Source of the DNA: Pseudomonadota bacterium
Lineage (GTDB): Bacteria; Pseudomonadota; Gammaproteobacteria; Burkholderiales; SCOH01
DNA length: 5,707 nt
Direction of reading: 5' to 3'
Assembly: GCA_030917985.1 (NCBI GenBank)
Contig: JAUPTR010000352.1
Span: 1-5,707 of the forward strand
In this document: positions 1 through 5,707 of the stretch, piece by piece
How positions within the stretch are numbered: position 1 is the first letter of the stretch
Layout: every line of letters starts with the position of its first letter
Program-made: the position numbers and the translations under genes
Notes under the pieces: model-generated
Told to the model about the DNA's origin: nothing
Seen by the model: the letters and a program-made list of their open reading frames with translations, nothing else
Databases searched by the model: none

Positions 1-476
1 CGGCGCCCTTCTTCACTGGCGGCCAGTTCGGCCTGCGCGGCTTCGCTCAGGCGGCGAATCCGGCCGAACAAATCCAGCTCCCAGCTGACAAAACCCAGCG
101 CCTGCACACTGTTGAACGGGTTATTGACGGGTGCCGGGCTGTTGGTGCGCTCGGATGCCTTGTTGCGGCTGCCGTCCAGCCCCACGCCGATTTGCGGGAA
201 ATATTGCGAGCGGGTTACGCCCAGCTGGCCGTAGTAAGCATCAACCCGCGCAGCAGCGGCGCGCAGGTCGAGATTCTGCTGCAGACCTTCGTTTACCAGC
301 TGGTTCAGCGCCGGGTCTTGCAGTTGCTGCCACCAGGCACCATTGGCAAGATCGGCAGCCGATTGCTGGCTGCTGCGATAGCCGGCTGGCGTATCCAGCG
401 CCGGGCGCTGGTAGTCGGGGCCCACGCTGCATGCAGCCAGCGACGCCAGCATCAAGCTCAGAATTGTGCGTTTCAT
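1..476 (-). CDS. Outer-membrane efflux lipoprotein, OprM/NodT family (partial, C-terminus outside window)
   Basis: This is the outer-membrane channel of a tripartite RND efflux pump. It forms a trimeric beta-barrel and periplasmic alpha-barrel duct that receives substrate from the adaptor and pump. The 158 residues visible begin with a lipoprotein signal peptide ending in the lipobox LAAC (Cys16). The GPDYQRP sequence that follows is typical of this family just after the acylated Cys. Further on are WWQQLQDPALNQLV (residues 48-61), QNLDLRAAAARV (67-78) and the family hallmark WELDLFGR (132-139), all in the expected order for the first helical repeat. The family is usually about 460-500 residues, so roughly two thirds lie beyond position 1. 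The ATG start overlaps the pump gene's stop as ATGA and has a strong AAGGAGG seven bases upstream, which fixes the start. It is the last gene of the operon seen here. No frame damage is visible. Confidence 0.95.
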   Translation of the reverse strand, partial: MKRTILSLMLASLAACSVGPDYQRPALDTPAGYRSSQQSAADLANGAWWQQLQDPALNQLVNEGLQQNLDLRAAAARVDAYYGQLGVTRSQYFPQIGVGLDGSRNKASERTNSPAPVNNPFNSVQALGFVSWELDLFGRIRRLSEAAQAELAASEEGR

Positions 477-3400
477 GCCTGTTCCTCCTTGTGGTCGGCA
501 TGGCCGGCGTCGGGCGCTTTCTTGCCGCGCGAGGAGAAGCTCTCCAGCGCCCAGTAGAACATCGGGATGAAGAAAATTGCAATCACGGTGGCGCCCAGCA
601 TGCCGCCAATCACGCCGTTACCGAGCGAATGGCGGCTGGCAGCCGATGCGCCGGTGGCAGTGGCAAGCGGAATACAACCGAGAATAAACGCCAGCGAAGT
701 CATCACGATTGGCCGCAGGCGCAGCTCGGCGGCCTTGATCGCGGCGTCGTACGGCGACAGGCCTTCCTTGTGGCGGATTTCCACGGCGAATTCGAAAATC
801 AGGATCGCGTTTTTCGCCGCCAGTGCAATCAGTACCGTCAGGCCGATCTGGAAATACACATCGTTTTCAGAGCCCAGTGCCATGATCGCGGCAATCGCGC
901 CAAACAGCGCAAACGGCACCGCCATCAGCACCCCCAGCGGCAGTGACCACTTCTCGTATTGCGCCGCCAGGATCAGGAACACCATCACCAGCGCAAACGC
1001 GAACACCACCGCAGCGGTCGAGCCAGCCTGTTTCTCCTCGTAAGCCTGGCCGCTCCACTCGTAGGCAAAATCGGACGGCATCACTTCTTTTGCCACCTCT
1101 TCGATTGCGGCAATCGCCTGGCCCGAGCTGTAGCCCGGCGCAGCATCACCGGTGATCTTGGCAGCCGGGAAGTTGTTGAAACGCGTCACCACATCGGCAC
1201 CGGCCACATAACGCATGGTGGTCACCGCCTTGATCGGCACCATCTTGCCGGCCTTGTTGCGCACATACAGCGTTTCCATGTCTTCGGGCTTGGTGCGATA
1301 GTTCGGCTCTGCCTGCAGGATCACCTGGAACAGTCGGCTGTTTTTCGGAAACTGGCTGACATACAGCGAGCCAAACATGGTCTGCAGCGCCGAATACACG
1401 TCCTGCACCGCCACACCCTGGGTTTCGGCGCGTTCCCGATCCACATCCACCAGCAACTGCCGCGAGCGGGTGTTGATCAGGGAGTTGACGCCTGCCAGCT
1501 CTGGCCGCGTTTTGGCCTTGGCGACGATGGCGCGCGTCACTTCCTCCATTTTCTGCAGGTTGGCATCACCGGTACTCTGCAGCCAGAATTCGAAGCCGCC
1601 GGTGGTACCCAGGCCCGGAATCGACGGCGGATTCAGCGGCACCACCACACCTTCGGTATATTTGGAGAAATATGCGCGGGCTTCGTTGATCACCGTGTCG
1701 GCACCACGACCGACGCGTTCCGGGAACTCTTTCAGCGACACGAACAAGACACTGGCGTTGGACTTGATCTGGCCATCGACCAGGCTATAACCGCCGACCT
1801 CGGCCACCGAATGCACCGCCGGGTCTTTCGCCAGATAGTCACGCGCCTTGCCACTCAGCGCCTCGGTACGATCCAGACTGGCCGCATCGGGCATGATCAC
1901 CGCGCCGAACAGGTAGCCCTGATCTTCCACCGGCAGGAATGATGATGGCACTTTCTTGAACATGCCCATGGTCAGCACCAGCATGCCGCCAATCAGCAAT
2001 ACTGCCAGAAACGAACGGCGAATCACCATCTTCGACACATTGCCGTAACCACGGGTCAGGCGATCAAATGTCTGGTTGAACCACTTGAAGAAACCTTTCT
2101 TCTCGTGATGCCCCGGTTTCAGCAGGATCGCCGACAAGGCCGGCGACAGCGTCAACGCCACCACCCCCGACAACACCACCGATACGGCGATGGTCAGTGC
2201 GAACTGTTTATACAACTGGCCGGTAATGCCCGACAGGAACGCCACCGGGATGAACACTGCGCACAGCACCAGCACAATCGCCACCACCGGGCCGCTTACC
2301 TCGTCCATGGCGCGTTTCGCCGCATCTTTTGGCGACAGTTTGAACTCGCTCATGTTCCGCTCGACGTTTTCCACCACCACGATCGCATCGTCGACGACGA
2401 TACCAATGGCCAGAATCATCGCAAACATGGTCAGCATATTGATCGAGAAGCCAAACGCCGTCATGGCGATGAAGGCGCCAATGATCGACACCGGCACCGC
2501 AATGATCGGCACCAGCGTGGCGCGGAAACTCTGCAGGAACAGGTACACCACGATCACCACCAGAATCACCGCCTCGAAGAAGGTGTGCACCACCGAATCG
2601 ATCGAATCCTTGACGAAAGACGTGGTATCCAGCGCAATCGAATAATCCAGACCGGCCGGGAAGCTTTTCTTCATTTTCGCCAGTGTCGCCAGCACCTGCT
2701 TCTGCACCTCCAGCGCGTTGGCGCCGGATTGCTGGTAGATGGCGATCATGGTTGCCGGCTTGCCGTTATAACGGCCGCGTACCGAATAGTCTTTCTGCCC
2801 CAGTTCGGCGTGGCCGATATCCTTGACGCGCACAATCGAGGCATTGCCGCTCTTGGCACGCAGGATGATGTTGTCAAAATCCTTGGCCTCGGTCATGCGG
2901 CCCTTGGTGGCCACCGGAAAAGTCAGTTCCACCATGCCGGTGGTAGGGGACTTACCGATACTGCCTGCGGAAAACTGCTGATTCTGTGCCGCCACTGCCT
3001 GCTGCACATCGCCCACTGTGATGCCGAGACTGGCCATGCGGTCGGGCTTGAGCCAGATACGCATCGCGTAATCAGGAATCCCCATGATCTGCGCCTGGTT
3101 GGCACCGGGAATACGCTTGATTGCGTCCAGCACATACATATTCGCGTAGTTGGCAACGTAGGTTGCATCGAAGCTGTTGTCCGGCGAATACATCGCCACC
3201 ACGATCATGAACGCGCTGGAGCGCTTCTGCACCGACACACCCTGTGCCTGCACCGCATCCGGCAGCAAAGGCATCGCCAGGTTCACGCGGTTCTGCACAT
3301 CCACCTGCGCCAGCGACGGGTCAGTGCCGATATTGAAAAACGACGTCAGCGTCAGGTTACCGGTCGAGGAACTGGTCGAATACATATACATCATGTTGTC

Positions 3401-3622
3401 GGCACCGTTCACCTGCTGTTCGATCGGTGCGGCAACGTTCTGCGCCACCACTTCCGAGCTGGCGCCTGGATAGGTTGCGCTGACGGTAATGGTCGGCGGC
3501 GCGATATCCGGAAACTGTGCAATCGGCAGATTGAGCATCGCCACCAGACCGGCGATGACAATCACAATCGAGATCACCGACGAAAAAATCGGGCGATCAA
3601 TAAAGAAATGGGAAAATTTCAT
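473..3622 (-). CDS. RND multidrug efflux transporter, inner-membrane pump (HAE1/AcrB-MexB type)
   Basis: This is a proton-driven drug antiporter of the resistance-nodulation-division superfamily, the trimeric inner-membrane engine of the efflux complex. Its 1049 residues match the usual 1030-1060. It starts MKFSHFFIDRPIF, the standard HAE1 N-terminus. TM1 is at about 10-30, the first periplasmic porter/docking half at 31-340, TM2-TM6 at 342-500, TM7 at 537-556, the second periplasmic half at 557-868 and TM8-TM12 at 870-1025. The proton relay is complete: D411 and D412 in GIVVDDAIVVVEN, K937 in AAKNAI, R968 in RLRP and T975 in MTS (AcrB D407, D408, K940, R971, T978). The C-terminal tail is short, charged and His-containing. 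The start lies 8 nt after the adaptor stop with only a weak Shine-Dalgarno, suggesting translational coupling. The stop overlaps the channel gene. I see no frameshift. Substrates cannot be read from the sequence; the drug pocket differs from AcrB (see findings). Confidence 0.98.
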   Translation of the reverse strand: MKFSHFFIDRPIFSSVISIVIVIAGLVAMLNLPIAQFPDIAPPTITVSATYPGASSEVVAQNVAAPIEQQVNGADNMMYMYSTSSSTGNLTLTSFFNIGTDPSLAQVDVQNRVNLAMPLLPDAVQAQGVSVQKRSSAFMIVVAMYSPDNSFDATYVANYANMYVLDAIKRIPGANQAQIMGIPDYAMRIWLKPDRMASLGITVGDVQQAVAAQNQQFSAGSIGKSPTTGMVELTFPVATKGRMTEAKDFDNIILRAKSGNASIVRVKDIGHAELGQKDYSVRGRYNGKPATMIAIYQQSGANALEVQKQVLATLAKMKKSFPAGLDYSIALDTTSFVKDSIDSVVHTFFEAVILVVIVVYLFLQSFRATLVPIIAVPVSIIGAFIAMTAFGFSINMLTMFAMILAIGIVVDDAIVVVENVERNMSEFKLSPKDAAKRAMDEVSGPVVAIVLVLCAVFIPVAFLSGITGQLYKQFALTIAVSVVLSGVVALTLSPALSAILLKPGHHEKKGFFKWFNQTFDRLTRGYGNVSKMVIRRSFLAVLLIGGMLVLTMGMFKKVPSSFLPVEDQGYLFGAVIMPDAASLDRTEALSGKARDYLAKDPAVHSVAEVGGYSLVDGQIKSNASVLFVSLKEFPERVGRGADTVINEARAYFSKYTEGVVVPLNPPSIPGLGTTGGFEFWLQSTGDANLQKMEEVTRAIVAKAKTRPELAGVNSLINTRSRQLLVDVDRERAETQGVAVQDVYSALQTMFGSLYVSQFPKNSRLFQVILQAEPNYRTKPEDMETLYVRNKAGKMVPIKAVTTMRYVAGADVVTRFNNFPAAKITGDAAPGYSSGQAIAAIEEVAKEVMPSDFAYEWSGQAYEEKQAGSTAAVVFAFALVMVFLILAAQYEKWSLPLGVLMAVPFALFGAIAAIMALGSENDVYFQIGLTVLIALAAKNAILIFEFAVEIRHKEGLSPYDAAIKAAELRLRPIVMTSLAFILGCIPLATATGASAASRHSLGNGVIGGMLGATVIAIFFIPMFYWALESFSSRGKKAPDAGHADHKEEQA
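481..490 (-). promoter_or_regulatory. Strong Shine-Dalgarno for the outer-membrane channel gene, inside the pump's last codons
   Basis: The minus strand reads AAGGAGGAACAGGC directly before ATG at 476. The AAGGAGG is part of the pump's C-terminal codons Lys-Glu-Glu (KEEQA end). Together with the ATGA overlap at 476-473 this gives efficient, coupled translation of the channel protein with the pump. Confidence 0.85.
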
Positions 3623-3630
3623 GGTTTATC

Positions 3631-3960
3631 TCAGCCCCGGCTCGCCAGCACCAGTTCAACCCGGCGCGCTTCTTCACGCTGCTCACCCCCCGAGATACCT
3701 GCAGGCTGGCGCAATTCGATCTGCGCCTCGCTGACACCCGCCACCAACAGCGCGCTTTTTACCGCCTTGGCACGTTCTTCGGCCAGCCGCTGATTACGCC
3801 CGGCATCACCCTTGCGGTCAGCATAACCGCTGATGGCCACCTTCTGCTCTGCCGATGACAGCAAGCGGGCCGCCACATTGGCCACCATCTGCGCACCATC
3901 GGTGCTGATTACGGTGCTGTTCTTTTCAAAGTACACCTTGCCCATCAGCTCACCCGCATT
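3631..3960 (-). other. OmpA-like (OmpA_C) peptidoglycan-binding domain at the adaptor C-terminus
   Basis: This segment encodes the ~100-residue C-terminal domain. It holds the beta1 strand KVYFEKNSTVIS, a helix DGAQMVANVAARLL, the strand KVAISGYADRKGD, a helix NQRLAEERAKAVKSALL, then GVSEAQIELR and the closing strand RRVELVLA. This order and spacing match the OmpA C-terminal fold found in Pal, OmpA and MotB. The predicted peptidoglycan-binding pair Asp and Arg is retained. The inferred role is to tie the efflux adaptor to the cell wall. The fold assignment is by eye from motifs. Confidence 0.8.
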
Positions 3961-4593
3961 GAGTGCCACCGGGGTGGTGGCAGCCGATGCAGTGGCGGCT
4001 GGCGCGGCCGGTTTTTCCGCTGCTGCAGGCACCGCAGCAGCAGCATCAGCCTCTGGCTTGGCCTCACCCACTACTTTCACCGGTGCTCCCGGTGCCAGTT
4101 TCACCGTGCCGTCAACGATGACCTTCTCTCCCGCGCGCAGGCCGTTGCTGATCAGCCAGGATTGACCCAGCCATTCACCGGTCTGCACCATGCGTGGCTC
4201 GGCCTTGCCTTCTTTGCCCAGCACCCAGACAAACTCGCCACGGGGGCCTTGCTGCAGGGCACGTTGCGGCACCACAAAGCTGCCCGGACGGGTGGCACCC
4301 AGCATGTTCACCCGCACAAACTGGCCCGGCCGCAATTCACCCCGCGGGTTGGCCACTTCGGCCCGCACCAGGAAGGTGCCGGTATCTTCACTGAACGAGA
4401 CATCGGAGAATGTCAGACGACCACGTTGCGGATAAACCGAACCGTCGGCAAGCAACACCTCGACTTCCCATTTATCGTCGCTCGGCGCACTCAGCTTTTT
4501 GCTGGCAATCTGCTCCTTGAAACGCAATGCCTCGTTTTCCGACAGGCTGAAATTGACGCGCATCGGGTCAAGCTTGGCAACATAGGTCAGCAA
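3631..4593 (-). CDS. C-terminal fragment: adaptor beta-barrel and membrane-proximal domain plus OmpA-like domain
   Basis: This is the in-frame continuation after the ochre stop, 320 residues if started at TTG 4593. ATG 4563 (MRVNFSL) is the first in-frame ATG. Neither has a convincing Shine-Dalgarno, so independent translation is doubtful. The first ~178 residues are adaptor beta-barrel and membrane-proximal sequence (VRAEVANPRGELRPGQFVRV at 76-95, VVPQRALQQG at 107-116). Residues about 178-215 are an Ala/Pro/Lys-rich linker. Residues 217-318 match the OmpA-like peptidoglycan-binding fold: GKVYFEKNSTVIS, ISGYADRKGDAGRNQRL, EERAKAVKSALL and ARRVELVLA. The Asp of GYAD (259) and the Arg of EER (274) fall where OmpA-like domains hold the diaminopimelate of peptidoglycan. 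An automatic pipeline would probably call this 'OmpA family protein'. Without a signal peptide it could not reach the periplasm alone. Confidence 0.65.
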   Translation of the reverse strand: MLTYVAKLDPMRVNFSLSENEALRFKEQIASKKLSAPSDDKWEVEVLLADGSVYPQRGRLTFSDVSFSEDTGTFLVRAEVANPRGELRPGQFVRVNMLGATRPGSFVVPQRALQQGPRGEFVWVLGKEGKAEPRMVQTGEWLGQSWLISNGLRAGEKVIVDGTVKLAPGAPVKVVGEAKPEADAAAAVPAAAEKPAAPAATASAATTPVALNAGELMGKVYFEKNSTVISTDGAQMVANVAARLLSSAEQKVAISGYADRKGDAGRNQRLAEERAKAVKSALLVAGVSEAQIELRQPAGISGGEQREEARRVELVLASRG

Positions 4594-4689
4594 ACTGTTC
4601 TGCGGATCAACATAAGTGCCTTCCTGCAGCTTGGCAAACGACGAGAGTCCGCTGACAGGAGAAGTGATGGTGCAATAACCGAGATTCAG

Positions 4690-4692
4690 TTA
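4690..4692 (-). other. In-frame TAA stop inside the adaptor reading frame
   Basis: On the minus strand the codons read GTC AAT GCG TAA CTG AAT CTC GGT. Upstream sequence gives AAKANVVNA and downstream gives LNLGYCTITSPVSGL, which join as one normal adaptor segment (hairpin into second lipoyl strand) with no shift of frame. The start at 5175 and TTG 4593 differ by 194 whole codons, confirming the shared frame. The base after the stop is C. I see no recoding element downstream, although RNA structure cannot be excluded by eye. Confidence 0.9.
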
Positions 4693-5175
4693 CGCATTGA
4701 CGACGTTGGCCTTGGCCGCTTCAACGGCCGCCGAGGCTGCCTGCTCCTGGCCGGTGGCATCGTCCAGGTCTTTTTGCGACAGCGCGTTTTCCTTGGCCAG
4801 CGGTTTCACCCGTGCCAGATTCTGTTTGGCTACCAGTAAACGGGCCTGCTGTTGCGCCAGCTCGGCCCTGGCTGCCTGCAATTGTGCCTGGAAAGGCTTT
4901 TTGTCGATTTCAAACAACACCTGCCCGGCCTTGACTGACGTACCTTCCTGATACACCCGACGTTCAAGAAAACCCGACACCCGTGCACGGATTTCTACCT
5001 GCTGCGAGCTCTCGGTCTGCCCCACAAACTGGAAACGTGCCGGTGCAGCGGTTGGCTGCATGGTCATCACGGTCACGTCAACCGCAGACGGCCCCTTGGC
5101 CTGCGGCTTTTCGTTGGAGCAGGCCGACAGCAACGACAACGCCGACAGCCCCAGCAACAGGTGGGTTCGCTTCAT
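4690..5175 (-). CDS. N-terminal fragment of the RND adaptor lipoprotein (161 aa before the ochre stop)
   Basis: This is the part of the adaptor that would be made if the stop is real. MKRTHLLLGLSALSLLSAC is a lipoprotein signal peptide with Cys19 as the acylation site, so the protein would be anchored in the inner membrane. EIRARVSGFLERR with EGTSVKAGQVLFEID (61-91) is the first half of the biotinyl-lipoyl-like fold. Residues 93-161 form the helical hairpin. They contain R122-x3-L126-x6-S133, matching the RLS motif that docks adaptors onto TolC/OprM-type channels. The fragment ends at the end of the hairpin, leaving the lipoyl fold half complete and without barrel or membrane-proximal domain. 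It would therefore probably be unstable or, if it persists, unable to join the pump to the channel. Confidence 0.75.
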   Translation of the reverse strand: MKRTHLLLGLSALSLLSACSNEKPQAKGPSAVDVTVMTMQPTAAPARFQFVGQTESSQQVEIRARVSGFLERRVYQEGTSVKAGQVLFEIDKKPFQAQLQAARAELAQQQARLLVAKQNLARVKPLAKENALSQKDLDDATGQEQAASAAVEAAKANVVNA

Positions 5176-5179
5176 ATTT

Positions 5180-5188
5180 CTCTCCCTC
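5180..5188 (-). promoter_or_regulatory. Ribosome binding site of the adaptor gene
   Basis: The minus strand reads GAGGGAGAG followed by AAAT and then ATG at 5175. A GGAG core sits about seven bases from the start. It supports the ATG that gives the lipoprotein signal peptide. Confidence 0.75.
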
Positions 5189-5215
5189 AGAGTGCATGCG
5201 GATTATTTTTTGGCT

Positions 5216-5233
5216 CGGGCAGCAACATGCCCG
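5216..5233. repeat. Perfect inverted repeat, 6-bp arms with 6-nt spacer, in the adaptor leader
   Basis: CGGGCA (5216-5221) and TGCCCG (5228-5233) are exact reverse complements around GCAACA. The repeat lies about 40-58 bp upstream of the adaptor ATG and downstream of the candidate minus-strand -10 boxes, so it would be in the mRNA leader. It could be a repressor operator or a leader hairpin. No T-run follows on either strand, so it is not an intrinsic terminator. Confidence 0.5.
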
Positions 5234-5342
5234 GAGAATAAGCATAACAATACTATATTACACACTGTTTTGTCGTACTGACTGGCCGGAAAACCGCGCC
5301 AGAAGCCAATCAGAGAAACTTTATATTCCATTGTCACGGCAC

Positions 5343-5346
5343 GGAG
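5343..5346 (+). promoter_or_regulatory. Ribosome binding site of the beta-lactamase gene
   Basis: GGAG sits nine bases before the ATG at 5356. It supports that start over the TTG immediately upstream (5353), and the chosen start gives a complete signal peptide. Confidence 0.65.
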
Positions 5347-5355
5347 CAACACTTG

Positions 5356-5707
5356 ATGAAGCACTGGTTCATCATCCCGGCAGCACTGCTGGCATTCAGC
5401 GCTCAAGCCGCAGACACAGCGCTTGATGCGCTGTTTGCCCGGCACCATGCCAACGGCACGCTGATCATCAGCACGCTGGATGGCAGCCAGCACTGGCGCC
5501 ACAACGATGCCCGCGCCGGCCTGCGCCTGCCGGTCGCATCAACCTTCAAAATCCTCAACACCCTGATCGGGCTGGAAAGCGGCGCCATCAGCGGCCAGGG
5601 CAGCGAATTCAAGTGGGATGGCAAGCAACACAACATTGCCGACTGGAACCGCGACCAGACACTGGCCAGCGCCTTCAGGGTTTCGTGCGTCTGGTGTTAT
5701 CAGCAAC
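5356..5707 (+). CDS. bla: Class D (OXA-type) serine beta-lactamase, N-terminal part (runs off window)
   Basis: This is a periplasmic enzyme that hydrolyses beta-lactams through an acyl-serine intermediate. The 117 visible residues begin with a Sec signal peptide (MKHWFIIPAALLAFSAQA, likely cut after residue 18). The catalytic motif S62-T-F-K65 lies in PVASTFKILNTLIGLESG, where Ser62 is the nucleophile and Lys65 the residue that is carbamylated in class D enzymes. FKWDGK (85-90) and WNRDQTLASAF (97-107) are class D signatures. They lead to the second active-site motif S110-C-V112 in VSCVWCYQQ. The YGN and KTG motifs would be downstream of the window, so completeness cannot be judged. Class A and C enzymes and penicillin-binding proteins are less likely, because the FKWDGK and WNRD segments are specific. 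It is divergent from the efflux operon, 180 bp away. The subtype and drug spectrum cannot be told from this part. Confidence 0.93.
   Translation, partial: MKHWFIIPAALLAFSAQAADTALDALFARHHANGTLIISTLDGSQHWRHNDARAGLRLPVASTFKILNTLIGLESGAISGQGSEFKWDGKQHNIADWNRDQTLASAFRVSCVWCYQQ

Larger units (their letters stand above)
3631..5175 (-). pseudogene. RND periplasmic adaptor (MFP/HlyD family) fused to a C-terminal OmpA-like domain, interrupted by one in-frame stop
   Basis: The adaptor bridges the inner-membrane pump and the outer-membrane channel. Read through the TAA at codon 162, the frame is continuous for 514 codon positions. It contains a lipoprotein signal with lipobox LSAC (Cys19), the first lipoyl half (about 58-91), an alpha-hairpin (about 93-161), the second lipoyl half (TITSPVSGL onward), a beta-barrel ending in NPRGELRPGQFVRV (near 276-289) and a membrane-proximal domain to about 370. 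An Ala/Pro-rich linker (about 372-409) and an OmpA-like domain (about 411-512) follow. Ordinary adaptors end near residue 370-400, so the last ~140 residues are extra. Frame and motifs are intact on both sides of the stop, so I infer a single recent substitution (CAA, GAA or AAA to TAA) or a sequence error. It is the first gene of the operon and begins after a GGAG-type ribosome binding site. If the stop is real, a functional adaptor is unlikely. Confidence 0.8.
5176..5355. promoter_or_regulatory. Divergent promoter region between the efflux operon and the beta-lactamase gene
   Basis: These 180 bp separate two genes read in opposite directions and must hold the promoter of the beta-lactamase, and most simply that of the operon. 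The middle (about 5237-5275) is markedly AT-rich compared with its surroundings. Possible -10 boxes on the minus strand are TAATAT (5260-5255) or TATAGT (5258-5253), but neither has a good -35 at normal spacing. On the plus strand TATATT (5322-5327) matches five of six -10 bases and would leave a ~20-nt leader before the beta-lactamase ribosome site; its -35 is also poor. Weak -35 boxes could mean activator-dependent promoters. A short imperfect stem (5284-5300, AAAA loop, one bulge) lies between the two promoter candidates. No terminator is visible. Confidence 0.45.

Noticed and set aside
131..946. Plus-strand open frame of 271 codons near the left end
   Set aside because: It lies across the channel start and pump end on the opposite strand, and its composition (Arg, Gln, His, Ala) looks like antisense translation.
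959..1942. Plus-strand open frame of 327 codons
   Set aside because: It is antisense to the pump, His/Arg-rich, without a ribosome site or recognisable motif. It is a shadow frame.
2105..3793. Long plus-strand open frame (562 codons) opposite the pump gene
   Set aside because: The product is a low-complexity His/Arg/Gln-rich sequence with no domain, typical of the antisense frame of a GC-rich gene. The minus-strand pump is unmistakable.
4593..4692. Frameshift as the cause of the split adaptor
   Set aside because: Codon counting shows both halves in the same frame. The only lesion is the TAA substitution.
4162..4839. Plus-strand open frame of 225 codons opposite the adaptor
   Set aside because: It is antisense to clear adaptor sequence and shows no domain.
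5216..5300. Intrinsic terminator in the divergent region
   Set aside because: Neither the 5216-5233 dyad nor the 5284-5300 stem is followed by a T-run in either direction.
5203..5502. Minus-strand open frame of 99 codons across the intergenic region and beta-lactamase start
   Set aside because: It overlaps the well-supported beta-lactamase on the other strand and has no recognisable domain or convincing ribosome site.

Overview
The window is GC-rich Gram-negative DNA. It carries most of a three-gene multidrug efflux operon on the minus strand and, diverging from it, the 5' part of a class D beta-lactamase gene on the plus strand. Lipobox-bearing adaptor and outer-membrane proteins, an HAE1-type RND pump and an OmpA-like peptidoglycan-binding domain all point to a proteobacterium. 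A betaproteobacterium is my best guess from overall style. No rRNA, tRNA or marker gene confirms this.

Layout, in transcription order of the minus-strand operon. (1) 5175 to 3631 is a periplasmic adaptor (membrane fusion protein, MFP) gene whose reading frame carries one in-frame TAA at 4692-4690. It encodes a signal-peptide/lipobox N-terminus, lipoyl half-motif, alpha-helical hairpin, second lipoyl half, beta-barrel and membrane-proximal domain, then an Ala/Pro-rich linker and a C-terminal OmpA-like domain. (2) 3622 to 473 is a complete RND inner-membrane proton/drug antiporter of 1049 residues, starting 8 nt after the adaptor stop with only a weak ribosome binding site. (3) 476 to beyond position 1 is the N-terminal 158 residues of an OprM/NodT-type outer-membrane factor lipoprotein, overlapping the pump stop by 4 nt (ATGA) with a strong AAGGAGG. 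Together these would form an inner membrane-periplasm-outer membrane efflux complex.

The 180-bp divergent region 5176-5355 is AT-rich in its middle and holds a perfect 6-bp-arm inverted repeat (5216-5233). It probably contains promoters for both directions, but no regulator gene lies in the window. From 5356 to the right edge runs an exported class D beta-lactamase with STFK and SCV active-site motifs, cut off by the window.

Two points deserve most attention. The first is the fusion of an RND adaptor to a cell-wall-binding OmpA-like domain, with its conserved Asp and Arg present. The second is the single ochre codon that splits an otherwise intact adaptor frame, which could be a recent nonsense mutation, a sequence error or (less likely) readthrough. 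I found no CRISPR, insertion sequence or RNA gene.
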